Assembly (NCBI GenBank): GCA_034435955.1
Contig: DAOTWA010000031.1
Span: forward strand, 1-64,000
Length of the DNA stretch: 64,000 nt
Reading direction: 5' to 3'
Source of the DNA: DAOTWA01 sp034435955
GTDB lineage: Bacteria; Chloroflexota; Anaerolineae; Anaerolineales; Anaerolineaceae
Below are positions 28,868 to 37,847 of this stretch, in pieces. The stretch's first letter is position 1, and the number at the start of each line of letters is the position of its first letter. The translations under genes were made by a program, and so were the position numbers. The notes under the pieces were generated by a model. That model made no database searches and was not told where the DNA came from. It worked only from the letters and a program-made list of their open reading frames with translations.

Positions 28868-29718
28868 GCGCTCCTCCGTAGCTCCTCGATGGCGGTCTGC
28901 CGCTGGTTGCGCCAGAAGGCCAACAACACACCAAATAAGATCAGCATACCCGCCGCGCCGATACCCAGAAAGACGAGGGTGTTCTGGCTGGCCGGCGCGG
29001 CCGTCATCTGGTTGGCCTGCACAAGAAACGCCACGATATCCGCCTGTTCAGCCGGGGTTAGCGGCTTATTGATAAAAACATTCACCATGGTGGGAAACTG
29101 AATGTTGGCCAGCGCTGCGGACACCCCCGGCTCGCCCAGGCGGGTGACCACATTGGTCAGGTCCGGTCCCAGCGTGCCGCCGCCGATAGCGCTCACCCCG
29201 TTTACCGTGTGGCATGACATGCAGGGCGTGCCGCCGTTTTGCATGCGCAGGCTGCCTTCGAATAACATCCGGCCAACGGCCGGATTACCCGCTCCTGCTG
29301 GAATAGCGGTAGGCGCTGGCCCGGCCGCTGCAGCCGGGTTCGCCAGGTAAGCGATCACCGCATCGATTTGCTCGGGCGTCAGCCCCAGGGTAGGCATGAC
29401 GAGGGTGTACTGGCTGGCAAGCTGTTTGGCGGCGGGGTCGCTGGCAATCATCTTGGCCGGATCGCTGATGAACTGTTTCAGCCAGGCGGCATCGCGCTGT
29501 TGGGTGATGCCCTGCAGGTCAGGACCGATCAGTCTGCCTTTGCCGATCGTGTGGCAACTTGAGCAGGTCTGCTGAAAAATCTGCTTGCCCTGGTCGACGG
29601 CCTGAGGCGGGGGCGCCGCGTCCGCCAGGAGCACAATCACGAATGCCAGCCAGGCGGCCAGCGCAGCGCCTCCGATCCAAAGAATGGCTGATCTGTGCAA
29701 CTGCAGTCGAAATGGCAT
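28864..29718 (-). CDS. Membrane-anchored dihaem cytochrome c of the nar operon
   Basis: 284 residues from ATG 29718 (GGAGG eight bases upstream). It has an N-terminal membrane segment (about residues 10-33), a first CSSCH haem site in QQTCSSCHTIGKG, an Ala/Pro-rich spacer, a second haem site CMSCH in GTPCMSCHTVNG, and a C-terminal membrane helix (about 248-270). Each domain has a methionine ligand candidate (VMPTLGL and FPTMVNVF). Being cotranscribed with narG, it probably exchanges electrons with the nitrate reductase or the quinone pool on the outer face of the membrane, like the NarC cytochromes of Thermus; that is inference. Confidence 0.85.
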   Translation of the reverse strand: MPFRLQLHRSAILWIGGAALAAWLAFVIVLLADAAPPPQAVDQGKQIFQQTCSSCHTIGKGRLIGPDLQGITQQRDAAWLKQFISDPAKMIASDPAAKQLASQYTLVMPTLGLTPEQIDAVIAYLANPAAAAGPAPTAIPAGAGNPAVGRMLFEGSLRMQNGGTPCMSCHTVNGVSAIGGGTLGPDLTNVVTRLGEPGVSAALANIQFPTMVNVFINKPLTPAEQADIVAFLVQANQMTAAPASQNTLVFLGIGAAGMLILFGVLLAFWRNQRQTAIEELRRSA

Positions 29719-29722
29719 ACCC

Positions 29723-30133
29723 CTAACCTCCATTCTTGTCGAGTCTCTTGCGTTTCACGGCTTGATATTCACCGGCCAATTGCTGAATTGCGCGGATCAT
29801 ATCCCCGCCTCGCGCTGGGAGCGTGCGGAATGTGTAAACGTGCATCAAATTGTTGGCCAGGCCGATCCACAATACCGGCAGGCCGGGAAAGAGCTGCGTT
29901 AGCCTGGCGATGAGATCGCGCGAGGAGGACGTTTCCTCCTCCTCGACGAACAGCAGTATATCCGGGACCTCGCGCGCTAGCAGTTCTTCCAACCCTGCGT
30001 CACTGCGGCAGGTATACACCAGGTCGACACCCGGCAGCCGTTTCAACACGCCTTCCAGCGCCTCTCCCAGCAACGGCTGGAGCGAAACCATCAGCACCTT
30101 ATACCGGACAGGTGGTCCCGAAGTATCCGCCAC
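29723..30133 (-). CDS. Degenerate response-regulator receiver (pseudo-receiver), no output domain
   Basis: 136 residues, resembling a NarL-type receiver: YKVLMVSLQPLLGEALEGVLKRLPGV aligns with the usual VLLVDDHPLFREGL start, and PDILLFVEEEE with PDLVLMDIxMP. Both the acidic pair near the N terminus and the phosphorylated Asp are gone (SL and V in their places), so it cannot be phosphorylated in the standard way. There is no DNA-binding domain. It is the first gene of the nar transcript, 4 bp before the cytochrome gene, and might modulate the NarX/NarL pair encoded just upstream. GTG start, possibly leaderless. Confidence 0.6.
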   Translation of the reverse strand: MADTSGPPVRYKVLMVSLQPLLGEALEGVLKRLPGVDLVYTCRSDAGLEELLAREVPDILLFVEEEETSSSRDLIARLTQLFPGLPVLWIGLANNLMHVYTFRTLPARGGDMIRAIQQLAGEYQAVKRKRLDKNGG

Positions 30134-30139
30134 GCATCC

Positions 30140-30168
30140 AGGATACCGAATTGGCGCCGCAGGGTAAA
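30140..30168 (-). promoter_or_regulatory. Candidate promoter of the nar structural operon
   Basis: On the minus strand TTTACC (30168-30163), 17 bp, TATCCT (30145-30140). It lies between the terminator at 30194-30224 and the first gene, and predicts transcription from about 30133, the GTG itself. I see no clear NarL or FNR box. Confidence 0.4.
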
Positions 30169-30193
30169 TCCCTCACCATGCCGCGGCGGGAAT

Positions 30194-30224
30194 AAAAAAG
30201 AGCGATTTTGGGTCGCTCTTTTTT
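30194..30224. terminator. Bidirectional rho-independent terminator between narXL and nar operon
   Basis: A perfect 12-bp stem: six A then GAGCGA at 30194-30205, loop TTTTGGG, and TCGCTC then six T at 30213-30224. It separates the regulatory genes (minus strand, ending 30274) from the structural operon. Confidence 0.9.
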
Positions 30225-30273
30225 CAGAAGAATTAGGTCGCCTGGAATGATTTGTCTGATTGCGGAAAAGCTG

Positions 30274-30927
30274 CTAAACGATCCCCCTGTCCTTTGCCAG
30301 GCGCACCGCTTCGCGTCGACTCCTGACCTGCAATTTAGACAGGATGTTGCGCAAATGCGTTTTGACGGTGTGCAGGCTGAGGGTCAGATGAGCGGCAATC
30401 TCTTTATCGGTCATGCCCTGAGCCACGCAATCCAGCACTTCCAGCTCGCGTGGGGTGAGCAGGTCTTGATCATCGCCGGTGAAATGCCTGGCCTGGCGGC
30501 TCATCCGACGGAATTCCTCTAACATCCGACCGGCCAGGCGCGGCGGGATGGCCGCTTCTCCTCTCAGCGCCCCGCGCAACATTTCCAGCATTTCACGAGA
30601 ATGAATGTTCTTCAGCAGGTATCCTTGCGCGCCGCTGCGAATCGCCTCGAAGAGTTTCTCTTCGTCGTCCCGTACGGTCAGGATCACGACAATCGTGTCA
30701 GGGAGAGCCGTCTTGATTTTACGCGTGGCCTCCAGCCCATCACAGCCGGGCATGTGAATGTCCATCAAAACCAGGTCGGGCTTCAGCTCAAGCGCCTTGA
30801 CCACTGCCTCCAACCCGTCTCCGGCTTCACCCACCACTTCCATGTCAGGTTGTGAGGCGATGATGATGCCAAGCCCTTCGCGGAAAAGAGCGTGGTCGTC
30901 GGCCAGCAGGATGCGCGTCTTTGGCAT
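30274..30927 (-). CDS. NarL/FixJ-family response regulator
   Basis: 217 residues: an intact receiver (ILLADDHALFREG, phosphoacceptor Asp in LVLMDIHMPG, signalling Thr in ILTVRDD and Lys in YLLKNIHS) and a LuxR-type helix-turn-helix (LTPRELEVLDCVAQGMTDKEIAAHL and TVKTHLRNILSKL). It lies 3 bp after the NarX-like kinase gene and directly upstream of the nar operon, so it probably activates nitrate respiration genes in response to nitrate. Named NarL-like by family and context. Confidence 0.92.
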   Translation of the reverse strand: MPKTRILLADDHALFREGLGIIIASQPDMEVVGEAGDGLEAVVKALELKPDLVLMDIHMPGCDGLEATRKIKTALPDTIVVILTVRDDEEKLFEAIRSGAQGYLLKNIHSREMLEMLRGALRGEAAIPPRLAGRMLEEFRRMSRQARHFTGDDQDLLTPRELEVLDCVAQGMTDKEIAAHLTLSLHTVKTHLRNILSKLQVRSRREAVRLAKDRGIV

Positions 30928-30930
30928 GGC

Positions 30931-32913
30931 TCAGCCCTCTCCCAATTCTCCGGCGGCAGCCAGCGCGCTGGCAGGGGCGCCCATCCGCCCGGGCGGCCAT
31001 GACAGCCTGACCCGCGTCCCGCCGCCGGGGTTGGAGCTCACCTGGAGATGTCCGCCAAGACGCTGCGCGCGCGCTTCCATGATCTTCAGCCCGAAGTGCG
31101 TGCGGCCGTCCTGGGGCAGATGACCCGGTTCGAAGCCCGCCCCATCGTCCTCGACCGTCACCGCGGTCCATTCCCCATCTCGCTCCAGGGTGACTTGCGC
31201 CCGCCCTGCTCTGGAATGTTTGGCGGCATTGGTCAGGGCCTCACGCACGACGCGCAGCACTTCCTCACTCTCCTGGCGGGAGAGCATGAGCGGCAGATTG
31301 ATCCGGTTGATCCAGGCCACCTGGAAACCTGTCTCGTCGATTTCAGCGGTCAATTTTTCTAATTGCTCTTGCAGGGTGCGCTGTAAGGGGAAATCTTCGT
31401 GCAGGCTCTCTATCGCGCTGCGTATTTCGGTCTCCGCCTGGTTTTCGGCCTTGATCATGCGGTCCAGATAAGCGCTCAAACCCTGCAAATCCTGCTCCTC
31501 GCTCTTCTCCACCACCAGTCGGGTCATCATGCGGATAAAGCTGAGGGTTTGCAGCAGGCCATCGTGCATCTCGGAGGCAATGCGCTGGCGCTCCTCGAGT
31601 GCGGCGGCGTGTTCTGCTCTCTCGTAAAGTCGCGTATTCTCGATCGCGATGGCGGCTGTGTCCGCCAGTTGAGACAGCAAGGCGCCATCGTGCTGGCTGA
31701 AGACATTCGCAAACCGACTGCCGACGCACAATGCGCCGATCACCCGGCGGCCAAGACGCACCGGAGCCGCCAGATGGCTGACCCGGTAACGGGGATTCAA
31801 TATTGCACAAAAGCCCGAGCAGAGGGCTGCATCACAGCGAATGACTTGGCCTTCTTCTTCGCGCTGGGCGGCCGCCAGCACTTCGCGCTGCACCTCCGTG
31901 GTCGACGCCTGAATGACCCCCTCATCGCCGCTGGTCGAGCTCAGGTTTAACGTGTGCCCTTCTTCGTCCAGCAGGCACAGCGAGGCTACATCACAGCCCA
32001 ATAGAGCGTGAGTCTTCTCGGTGACCAGACGCAGCACCTGCTGGATTTCTAAGTGCGAGGTGATTTCACGGCTGATGGCCCCCAGCGCTTCCAGCTCAAG
32101 CGTGCGTTGATGGACGCGCTGTTCCAGCGTGGTTGCCCAATCGACGAGCTCTTGCCGGGATGTGTGGAGCTGCAGGCGCATGCTCTCCAGGGAAGCGGCC
32201 AGGTTTTCCACTTCGAGCAGCCCATGCTGATGGATTGGAACGTCCAGATCGCCTCGCCCGATGCGCTCCGCGCTTACCTCCAGCTCCTGGATGGGTACGA
32301 CCACAGAACGGCGCACCACCCACCAGCCTACCACCAAGAGCAATACGGACGCGGCCAGCGAGACGATCTGAATACGGCCCAGCGCCTGGATTTTCAGGGT
32401 GGAATTGGCTTCGAACAGCCGCACCACCTCATCCATCTGGCTGACGAGCGCCGGCGTCTCGGCCTGCAATTCCTTGAGATCGTCGGCGATTTGGGCGGGA
32501 TTTTCGCTTCCCCCCAGCAGGGCTTCAAGCCTGGCACGATAACCTTCCCACCGCGTCTGTACCTGGCCCAGCCTTTCGCGTATCTCCTGAGTGGGGGCTG
32601 GCGGGAGCAATACCATCCGCTGTTCATCATAGGGCGCATCACCGCCATCTTTGAGCGCCTTCAAAGTCTGATCGAATGCCACCATCGATTGGTTCAGCAG
32701 GCTCACGGATGGGGTGATTTCTCGTTCGTTACCAATCTCGAGTGCCAGCCGGCCCATCTGCTGGAGGAGCATGCGCTGGCGCCCGGCCAGGTTGATGACC
32801 TGCGCATCCTGTTTCTGGCTTTCGACGCTCCAGTAGGTCATCCCGACTGAGCCGATCATCAACAGGACGAAGGCTGACAGTATCAGGCCAATGCGACCCT
32901 GGAGGCTTCTCAC
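30931..32913 (-). CDS. NarX/NarQ-like membrane sensor histidine kinase
   Basis: 660 residues. First membrane helix at about 8-28, then a periplasmic four-helix sensor that begins with VINLAGRQRMLLQQM (residues 39-53), equivalent to the nitrate-binding P-box of NarX/NarQ and the PilJ-type domain. Second helix at about 185-203, a HAMP region, a GAF domain (about 285-430), HisKA_3 with the phosphorylated His in ASEMHDGLLQTLSF, and an ATPase domain with VVREALTNAAKHS and VEDDGAGF. Likely the nitrate sensor for the NarL-like regulator 3 bp downstream. A TATAAT lies at 32954-32949 without an evident -35. Confidence 0.9.
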   Translation of the reverse strand: MRSLQGRIGLILSAFVLLMIGSVGMTYWSVESQKQDAQVINLAGRQRMLLQQMGRLALEIGNEREITPSVSLLNQSMVAFDQTLKALKDGGDAPYDEQRMVLLPPAPTQEIRERLGQVQTRWEGYRARLEALLGGSENPAQIADDLKELQAETPALVSQMDEVVRLFEANSTLKIQALGRIQIVSLAASVLLLVVGWWVVRRSVVVPIQELEVSAERIGRGDLDVPIHQHGLLEVENLAASLESMRLQLHTSRQELVDWATTLEQRVHQRTLELEALGAISREITSHLEIQQVLRLVTEKTHALLGCDVASLCLLDEEGHTLNLSSTSGDEGVIQASTTEVQREVLAAAQREEEGQVIRCDAALCSGFCAILNPRYRVSHLAAPVRLGRRVIGALCVGSRFANVFSQHDGALLSQLADTAAIAIENTRLYERAEHAAALEERQRIASEMHDGLLQTLSFIRMMTRLVVEKSEEQDLQGLSAYLDRMIKAENQAETEIRSAIESLHEDFPLQRTLQEQLEKLTAEIDETGFQVAWINRINLPLMLSRQESEEVLRVVREALTNAAKHSRAGRAQVTLERDGEWTAVTVEDDGAGFEPGHLPQDGRTHFGLKIMEARAQRLGGHLQVSSNPGGGTRVRLSWPPGRMGAPASALAAAGELGEG

Positions 32914-32989
32914 GTCCGAGCACTCTCCCGTTCTCTATCTCTTAACTGATTATAGCTTACGATGCGGCCCCGCGTACGACGCAGCCTGC

Positions 32990-34450
32990 TCAGCCGCGCG
33001 TCCAGCGCTCGATGACCACCTTTTTCTGGGTAAAGAAGTCGACCGCGTCGCTACTCTGGCCGTGCAGATCGCCAAAGAAGCTCTCTTTCCATCCACTGAA
33101 AGGGAAATAAGCGATGGGCTGAGCCACTCCCACGTTGATGCCAACGTTGCCCGCCTGCACCTCGTTGCGGAACTTGCGCGCAGCCGCGCCGCTCTGCGTG
33201 AGCAGGCAGGCCATGTTGCCGTAACGACCCCGGTTGACCAGATCGATGGCCTCTTCGACGCTGTCCACGTGCATCAGCCCCAGCACAGGTCCGAAAATCT
33301 CGGTTGAAGCCAGCTCCCCCTCGGGGGGCAAATTTGCCAGTACGGTTGGCCGGAGGAAATTGCCCCGCTCGTACCCGCGCACGACCGCATCCCGCCCGTC
33401 CACGAGGGGGACGGCGCCTTCAGCGATGCCGCGCTCGATCAACCCTTCCACACGCTGTTTGCTGGCCGGGGTGATCACCGGCCCCATCTGCACACCCTCG
33501 TCCAGTCCGAAGCCGACCACCCGCTCGCGGGCCGCGGCTGTGATCCTCTCGGCGAATGGTTTGCCGGCTTCCCCCACGGTCACGGTCAGCGAGACGGCCA
33601 GGCAGCGCTGGCCGGCGCAGCCGAAGGCGCTCTCCGCCACGATGTGGCTGGCCATCTCCAGATCAGCGTCCGGCAGGATCACGATCGGATTTTTGGCCCC
33701 GCCCTGGCATTGCGCCCGCTTGCCATTGGCGCAGGCGCGGCCATAGATGTAACGCGCCACCGCTGTAGAACCCACGAAGCTCACCGAGCTGACCGCCGGA
33801 TGGTCCAGCAGGGCGTCCACCGTCTCCCGCGCACCGTTGACCAGGTTGAGCACCCCCGGAGGCAGGTCTAGTTCCTCGATCAATTGAAAGACGCGCTGCA
33901 TGGTCAGCGGCACGCGCTCGGACGGCTTGACCACATAGGTGTTCCCACAGGCGATCGCGTAGGGGAAGAACCAGAACGGGATCATACCCGGAAAATTGAA
34001 TGGAAAGATGCCGGCGCAGACCCCTACCGGCTGGCGCAGCAGGATCTCGTCGATCCCTGGAGCCACATCCTCCGAGACTCTCCCCTGAAGCAGGCTGGGG
34101 ATGCCGCAGGCCACCTCCACGTTTTCGATCGCCCGTTGTAGCTCGCCGCGCGATTCCGCCAGCGTCTTACCGCACTCCAGGGTGATGGTGCGCGCCAGGT
34201 CCTCTTTCTCGCGCTCGAGCAGGCCTTTCAGCTTATACAGGTACTGCACGCGATCGCCCGGCGGCACCTTAGCCCATCCCTTCTGCGCCTTTGCCGCCGC
34301 CTGCACCGCCCGGTCCACCTCCTCGGTTGCGGAGAGTGGTACGCTGCCCAGCGTTTCCTGGGTGGCCGGGTTGACCACCGGGAGTCTTTCGGCGCCCTTC
34401 ACCGGCCGCCATTCGCCGTTGATATAGTTCTTCACATCTATCACTGCCAT
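32990..34450 (-). CDS. mmsA: Methylmalonate-semialdehyde dehydrogenase (CoA-acylating)
   Basis: Oxidises methylmalonate semialdehyde (and malonate semialdehyde) with NAD and CoA to propionyl-CoA (acetyl-CoA), a step of valine and inositol breakdown. 486 residues from ATG 34450 (GAGAGG upstream). Family marks: NYINGEWRP at the start, PFNFPGMIPFWFFPYAIACGN, and the catalytic Cys in FGCAGQRCLAVS; the Glu of ordinary aldehyde dehydrogenases in the GG region is replaced (QCQGGAKNPIVI), as expected for CoA-acylating members. Last gene of the six-gene acyl-CoA operon, 11 bp after the lyase gene. Confidence 0.93.
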   Translation of the reverse strand: MAVIDVKNYINGEWRPVKGAERLPVVNPATQETLGSVPLSATEEVDRAVQAAAKAQKGWAKVPPGDRVQYLYKLKGLLEREKEDLARTITLECGKTLAESRGELQRAIENVEVACGIPSLLQGRVSEDVAPGIDEILLRQPVGVCAGIFPFNFPGMIPFWFFPYAIACGNTYVVKPSERVPLTMQRVFQLIEELDLPPGVLNLVNGARETVDALLDHPAVSSVSFVGSTAVARYIYGRACANGKRAQCQGGAKNPIVILPDADLEMASHIVAESAFGCAGQRCLAVSLTVTVGEAGKPFAERITAAARERVVGFGLDEGVQMGPVITPASKQRVEGLIERGIAEGAVPLVDGRDAVVRGYERGNFLRPTVLANLPPEGELASTEIFGPVLGLMHVDSVEEAIDLVNRGRYGNMACLLTQSGAAARKFRNEVQAGNVGINVGVAQPIAYFPFSGWKESFFGDLHGQSSDAVDFFTQKKVVIERWTRG

Positions 34451-34461
34451 GTGATCCTCTC

Positions 34462-35337
34462 TCATTCGATCTTTCCGGCTGCGCGTGCCCGCTCCAGCAC
34501 CCATTCCGCTGCTTTGACCACAGGCGCGTCCACCATTTTTCCGTCCAGGGTGAAAGCTCCGCGTCCCTCCCGCTGATAACGAGCGGCCGTCTCGACTACC
34601 CGTCTGGCCTGGGCAATCGCCTCGTCGCTGGGGGTGAACGCCTCCTGCACGATGGTAACCTGGTTGGGGTGGATAACCTGTTTGCCGCTGTAGGCCATGC
34701 GCGCGCCTTCCTCGGCCTCGGCTCGCAGGCCTTCCAGGTCGGTCAGATGCATGTACACCATATCGATGGCCTGCAGTCCGTAAGCCGCCGCGTGGATTAC
34801 CGTGGCGCTGCGCGCATAGAAGATCTCCCGGCCTTCGCGTGTGCGCACTGCGCCGATGTCGCCGGCCAGGTCCTCCGCGCCGAAGATCAGCGCCTGCAGC
34901 CGGCTGTCCGCCTGGGCGATTTCGTTCAGGTTGACCACACCGCGCGCCGTCTCGATCAGCGCCAACAGAACGATCCCGCCAGGCGGCCAGCCCTGCTCGC
35001 GCTCCATGGCGGCGACCTGCTCGCTCACCCGGAGCACCTCCGCCGCATCGCCGACTTTGGGGATCACCAGGCCGTCCGGCCGGGCCGGCAGCACGGCGCG
35101 CAAATCTTCCTCCTGCATGCCGGTGCTTGCCGGATTGATGCGCACCAGCCGTTCCGCGCGCCCGAAATCCAGCCGGCGCAGGGCTTCGACGATCGTGGCG
35201 CGCGCCTGCGCCTTACGATCATAAGCCACCCCATCCTCGATATCCATGCAGATGCAGTCCACCCCGAGGGTGGTGGCCTTTTGAATCTTGTGCATATCAT
35301 CGCCAGGCATGTACAGCAATGCTCGTCGTGAACGCAT
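34462..35337 (-). CDS. HpcH/HpaI-type CoA-ester lyase (CitE-like)
   Basis: 291-residue TIM-barrel lyase of the CitE/malyl-CoA lyase family, which cleaves or forms C-C bonds of 3-hydroxyacyl-CoA esters with a metal ion. Visible: RSRRALLYMPGDDMHKIQKA at the N terminus, MDIEDGVAYDRK with an acidic residue pair, VRINPASTGM, IETARGVVNLNEI with the metal-binding Glu, FGAEDLAGDIGA with the Asp, and GKQVIHPNQV. It sits between a MaoC hydratase (20 bp) and mmsA (11 bp). Candidate substrates are citramalyl-CoA, malyl-CoA or, given the methylcrotonyl-CoA-type carboxylase in the same operon, 3-hydroxy-3-methylglutaryl-CoA; the last would be a new role. Confidence 0.85.
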   Translation of the reverse strand: MRSRRALLYMPGDDMHKIQKATTLGVDCICMDIEDGVAYDRKAQARATIVEALRRLDFGRAERLVRINPASTGMQEEDLRAVLPARPDGLVIPKVGDAAEVLRVSEQVAAMEREQGWPPGGIVLLALIETARGVVNLNEIAQADSRLQALIFGAEDLAGDIGAVRTREGREIFYARSATVIHAAAYGLQAIDMVYMHLTDLEGLRAEAEEGARMAYSGKQVIHPNQVTIVQEAFTPSDEAIAQARRVVETAARYQREGRGAFTLDGKMVDAPVVKAAEWVLERARAAGKIE

Positions 35338-35357
35338 GCTTGCTCCTTTTTAAGCCC

Positions 35358-35813
35358 TCAAACCTGCGGTCTTTTCAGAAACAGCACCGTGCGCTCCAGC
35401 TCAAGAACCACCGTGCCGTCGGCCTTACGCCCGGTGTGCTTGAGCCGGACGATGCCCCGATCCGCGTGTGAGCGCGATTCGCGCTTCTCGAGCACATCGG
35501 TCTCCACATAGAGGGTATCCCCGTGGAAGACCGGATTGGGATGCACGACCCGATCGTAACCCAGATTGGCCACCACCGTCCCTTCGGTCAACTCGCTCAC
35601 CGTTAGGCCGACCACAAGGCCCATGGTGAAGATGCCATTGACGATGCGCCGCCCAAACTGCGTCTGGGCGGCGAAATCCTCATTCAGGTGAAGCGGCTGG
35701 GTGTTCATGGTCAGGGCGCAGAAAAGGGTGTTGTCCATCTCGGTCACCGTGCGACCCTGCGCATGACGGAAGTGGTCGCCGACATTTAAATCCTCGAAAT
35801 ATTTACCTGGCAT
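35358..35813 (-). CDS. MaoC-family acyl-CoA hydratase
   Basis: 151-residue hot-dog-fold (R)-type enoyl-CoA hydratase. It opens with GKYFEDLNVGDHFRHAQGRTVTEMDN, and the catalytic region with Asp/Asn-His is MNTQPLHLNEDFAAQTQFGRRIVNGIFTMGL. Proteins of this length include mesaconyl-CoA and itaconyl-CoA hydratases, which work with CitE-like lyases, the very gene found 20 bp downstream. In this operon it could hydrate 3-methylglutaconyl-CoA made by the carboxylase. The substrate is inferred from context only. Confidence 0.85.
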   Translation of the reverse strand: MPGKYFEDLNVGDHFRHAQGRTVTEMDNTLFCALTMNTQPLHLNEDFAAQTQFGRRIVNGIFTMGLVVGLTVSELTEGTVVANLGYDRVVHPNPVFHGDTLYVETDVLEKRESRSHADRGIVRLKHTGRKADGTVVLELERTVLFLKRPQV

Positions 35814-35819
35814 GCGGTT

Positions 35820-36308
35820 CTATCCTCCAATCTCTGCCAGTATCTGATCTTTTTCCACGGTTTGCTCGTTCACCACGCGGAGATGGATGATCCGCCCGCT
35901 GACAGGCGCCTTGATGCGGATCTCCATCTTCATTGCCTCGAGCAGCATGAGCGTCTCCCCTTTTTCGACCCTCTCACCTTCGGTTGCCAGGATGGCGCTG
36001 ACTTTAGCCGGCATGGGCGCCCGCACCGTTTCACCGCCGCCGGTTTCTCCTGCCGACCGGGCAGCGTGCGTTGAAGGGGACGCCAATTGGTAGGTGCAGC
36101 CGTCCAAAGCGATCCACCAACGACCGCCTTCGACCGCCCAGTACAGCCTGACCGGGCGACCGGCGAACAACAGGCTCAACTCCGCCGGGCGGGTGTCCAG
36201 CACCTCCAGCGGGTAGGTGCGCCCATCCACCTCCAAGCGGTAACCGTCCCCCCGTTGCTCGATAAATACCTCGTAAATCCGATCACCGGACTGATAACGG
36301 TAGCGCAT
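35820..36308 (-). CDS. Biotin carboxyl carrier subunit of acyl-CoA carboxylase
   Basis: 162 residues. The C-terminal 75 residues form a biotinyl domain with the biotinylated lysine in LLEAMKMEIRIKAP, and VRAPMPAKVSAILATEGERVEKG ahead of it. The N-terminal half (YRYQSGDRIYEVFIEQRGDGYRLEVDG) resembles the BT linker domain of alpha subunits of propionyl- and methylcrotonyl-CoA carboxylases. Together with the separate biotin carboxylase 6 bp upstream it amounts to a split MccA/PccA subunit. Six bp to the MaoC gene. Confidence 0.92.
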   Translation of the reverse strand: MRYRYQSGDRIYEVFIEQRGDGYRLEVDGRTYPLEVLDTRPAELSLLFAGRPVRLYWAVEGGRWWIALDGCTYQLASPSTHAARSAGETGGGETVRAPMPAKVSAILATEGERVEKGETLMLLEAMKMEIRIKAPVSGRIIHLRVVNEQTVEKDQILAEIGG

Positions 36309-36314
36309 GTCGCC

Positions 36315-37835
36315 TCATCCTCTTCCCGCCGGGCTGCTCAAACGAAATCCGTTCGCCTGACGCCAGGGGCTGTAAGGGTCCCGCCCCTGAGGGAGGCGCC
36401 CGTCGCTGCTGCCATTGGAGCGAGATGGAAGGAGCTGGGTCAGGGCGGCCGCCGCCAGGACCTCGGGCGGCGGATCGCATTGCGGGGGCCGCCAGTCCTC
36501 GAATCGATCCTCGACCCAGGTGGTATACACCTCTCCTGCCTGGAAATTCGGCGTTGAGAGAACATCCTGAAGAAAGGCGCCGTTGTGGGTGACGCCCAAA
36601 AGCACCGTCTCTCTCAAAGCAGACAGCATTCTGCGGATGGCGGCGGGGCGGTCCTCAGCCCAGACGATGATCTTGGCGATCAGCGGGTCATACTGGATGG
36701 TGATCTCGTCCCCGCTGGCGTAACCCGAATCCACCCGCACCCCCGGGCCTTGCGGTTCAGCGAAATGCAGCAGCCGCCCGGTGGCGGGCAGGAAGTTGGT
36801 GGCGGGATCCTCGGCGTAGAGCCGGCATTGGATCGCGTGTCCGCGTTGGGTGAGCTCCTCCTGGCGGAAAGGCAGCGGCTCGCCGGCGGCGATGCGTATC
36901 TGCCATTGCACCAGGTCCAGGCCGGCCACCAGTTCGGTGACCGGATGTTCGACCTGCAAACGGGTATTCATCTCCAGGAAATAAAACTCGCGCCGTTCTG
37001 GATCGACGATGAACTCGACCGTGCCGGCGTTGCAGTAACCCACCGCCTGGGCCGCTGCCGCGGCCGCCGCGCCCATCCGTGCGCGCATTTCCGCATCCAC
37101 AAACGGGGAGGGAGTCTCTTCGATGATCTTCTGGTGGCGGCGCTGGATCGAGCATTCGCGCTCGAACAGATGCAGGGTGCGGCCGTGCTGATCCGCCAGA
37201 ACCTGGAATTCGATGTGGCGCGCACGGGGCACATAGCGCTCCAGGATCAGGCGCTGGTCGCCAAAGGCGTTGAGCGCTTCGTGGCGCGCATCGGCGATGG
37301 CGTCCGGAAGGTCGGCGGTGCTGCGGGCCACGCGCATGCCCTTACCGCCTCCGCCGGCGGCCGCCTTGATCAGCACGGGAAAGCCAATCTCGACGGCTTT
37401 TCGCACCAGCGATGCTTCGTCATCCGCGCCCTGATAACCCGGCACGACCGGCACGCCGGCGGCCAGCATGCGTTCGCGTGCCCGACCCTTATCGCCCATG
37501 GCCTCGATGGCCTCAGCCGGCGGGCCGATGAAGACCAGGCCGGCGTCGCGAACCGCGCGGGCGAAGTCCGCATTCTCGGACAGGAAGCCATAACCGGGAT
37601 GGATGGCCTCGGCCCCGGTTTCCCGCGCCGCCTGGAGGATGCGCTCAATAGACAGATAAGATTGACCGGCTTCAGCCGGTCCGATCAAGACCGCCTCGTC
37701 CGCCAGGCGTACGTGCGGCGCCCGCCGGTCGGCTTCCGAATATACCGAAACCGCGACGATGCCCATCTCCCGGCAGGCGCGGATGATGCGCACGGCGATC
37801 TCACCTCGATTGGCGATCAATATTTTGCCAAACAT
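36315..37835 (-). CDS. Biotin carboxylase subunit of acyl-CoA carboxylase
   Basis: 506-residue ATP-grasp enzyme that carboxylates biotin. The N-terminal FGKILIANRGEIAVRIIRACREMGI, the glycine-rich ATP loop KAAAGGGGKGMRVARS, the metal site EFYFLEMNTRLQVEHPVTE and the biotin-site RGHAIQCRLYAEDP are intact. The tail after about residue 450 (rich in Pro/Ser/Arg) is longer than AccC and stands where an alpha subunit would continue to its biotin domain, which here is a separate gene 6 bp downstream. A long ORF on the opposite strand is a shadow. Confidence 0.95.
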   Translation of the reverse strand: MFGKILIANRGEIAVRIIRACREMGIVAVSVYSEADRRAPHVRLADEAVLIGPAEAGQSYLSIERILQAARETGAEAIHPGYGFLSENADFARAVRDAGLVFIGPPAEAIEAMGDKGRARERMLAAGVPVVPGYQGADDEASLVRKAVEIGFPVLIKAAAGGGGKGMRVARSTADLPDAIADARHEALNAFGDQRLILERYVPRARHIEFQVLADQHGRTLHLFERECSIQRRHQKIIEETPSPFVDAEMRARMGAAAAAAAQAVGYCNAGTVEFIVDPERREFYFLEMNTRLQVEHPVTELVAGLDLVQWQIRIAAGEPLPFRQEELTQRGHAIQCRLYAEDPATNFLPATGRLLHFAEPQGPGVRVDSGYASGDEITIQYDPLIAKIIVWAEDRPAAIRRMLSALRETVLLGVTHNGAFLQDVLSTPNFQAGEVYTTWVEDRFEDWRPPQCDPPPEVLAAAALTQLLPSRSNGSSDGRLPQGRDPYSPWRQANGFRLSSPAGRG

Positions 37836-37847
37836 ACCCTGTTGCCA

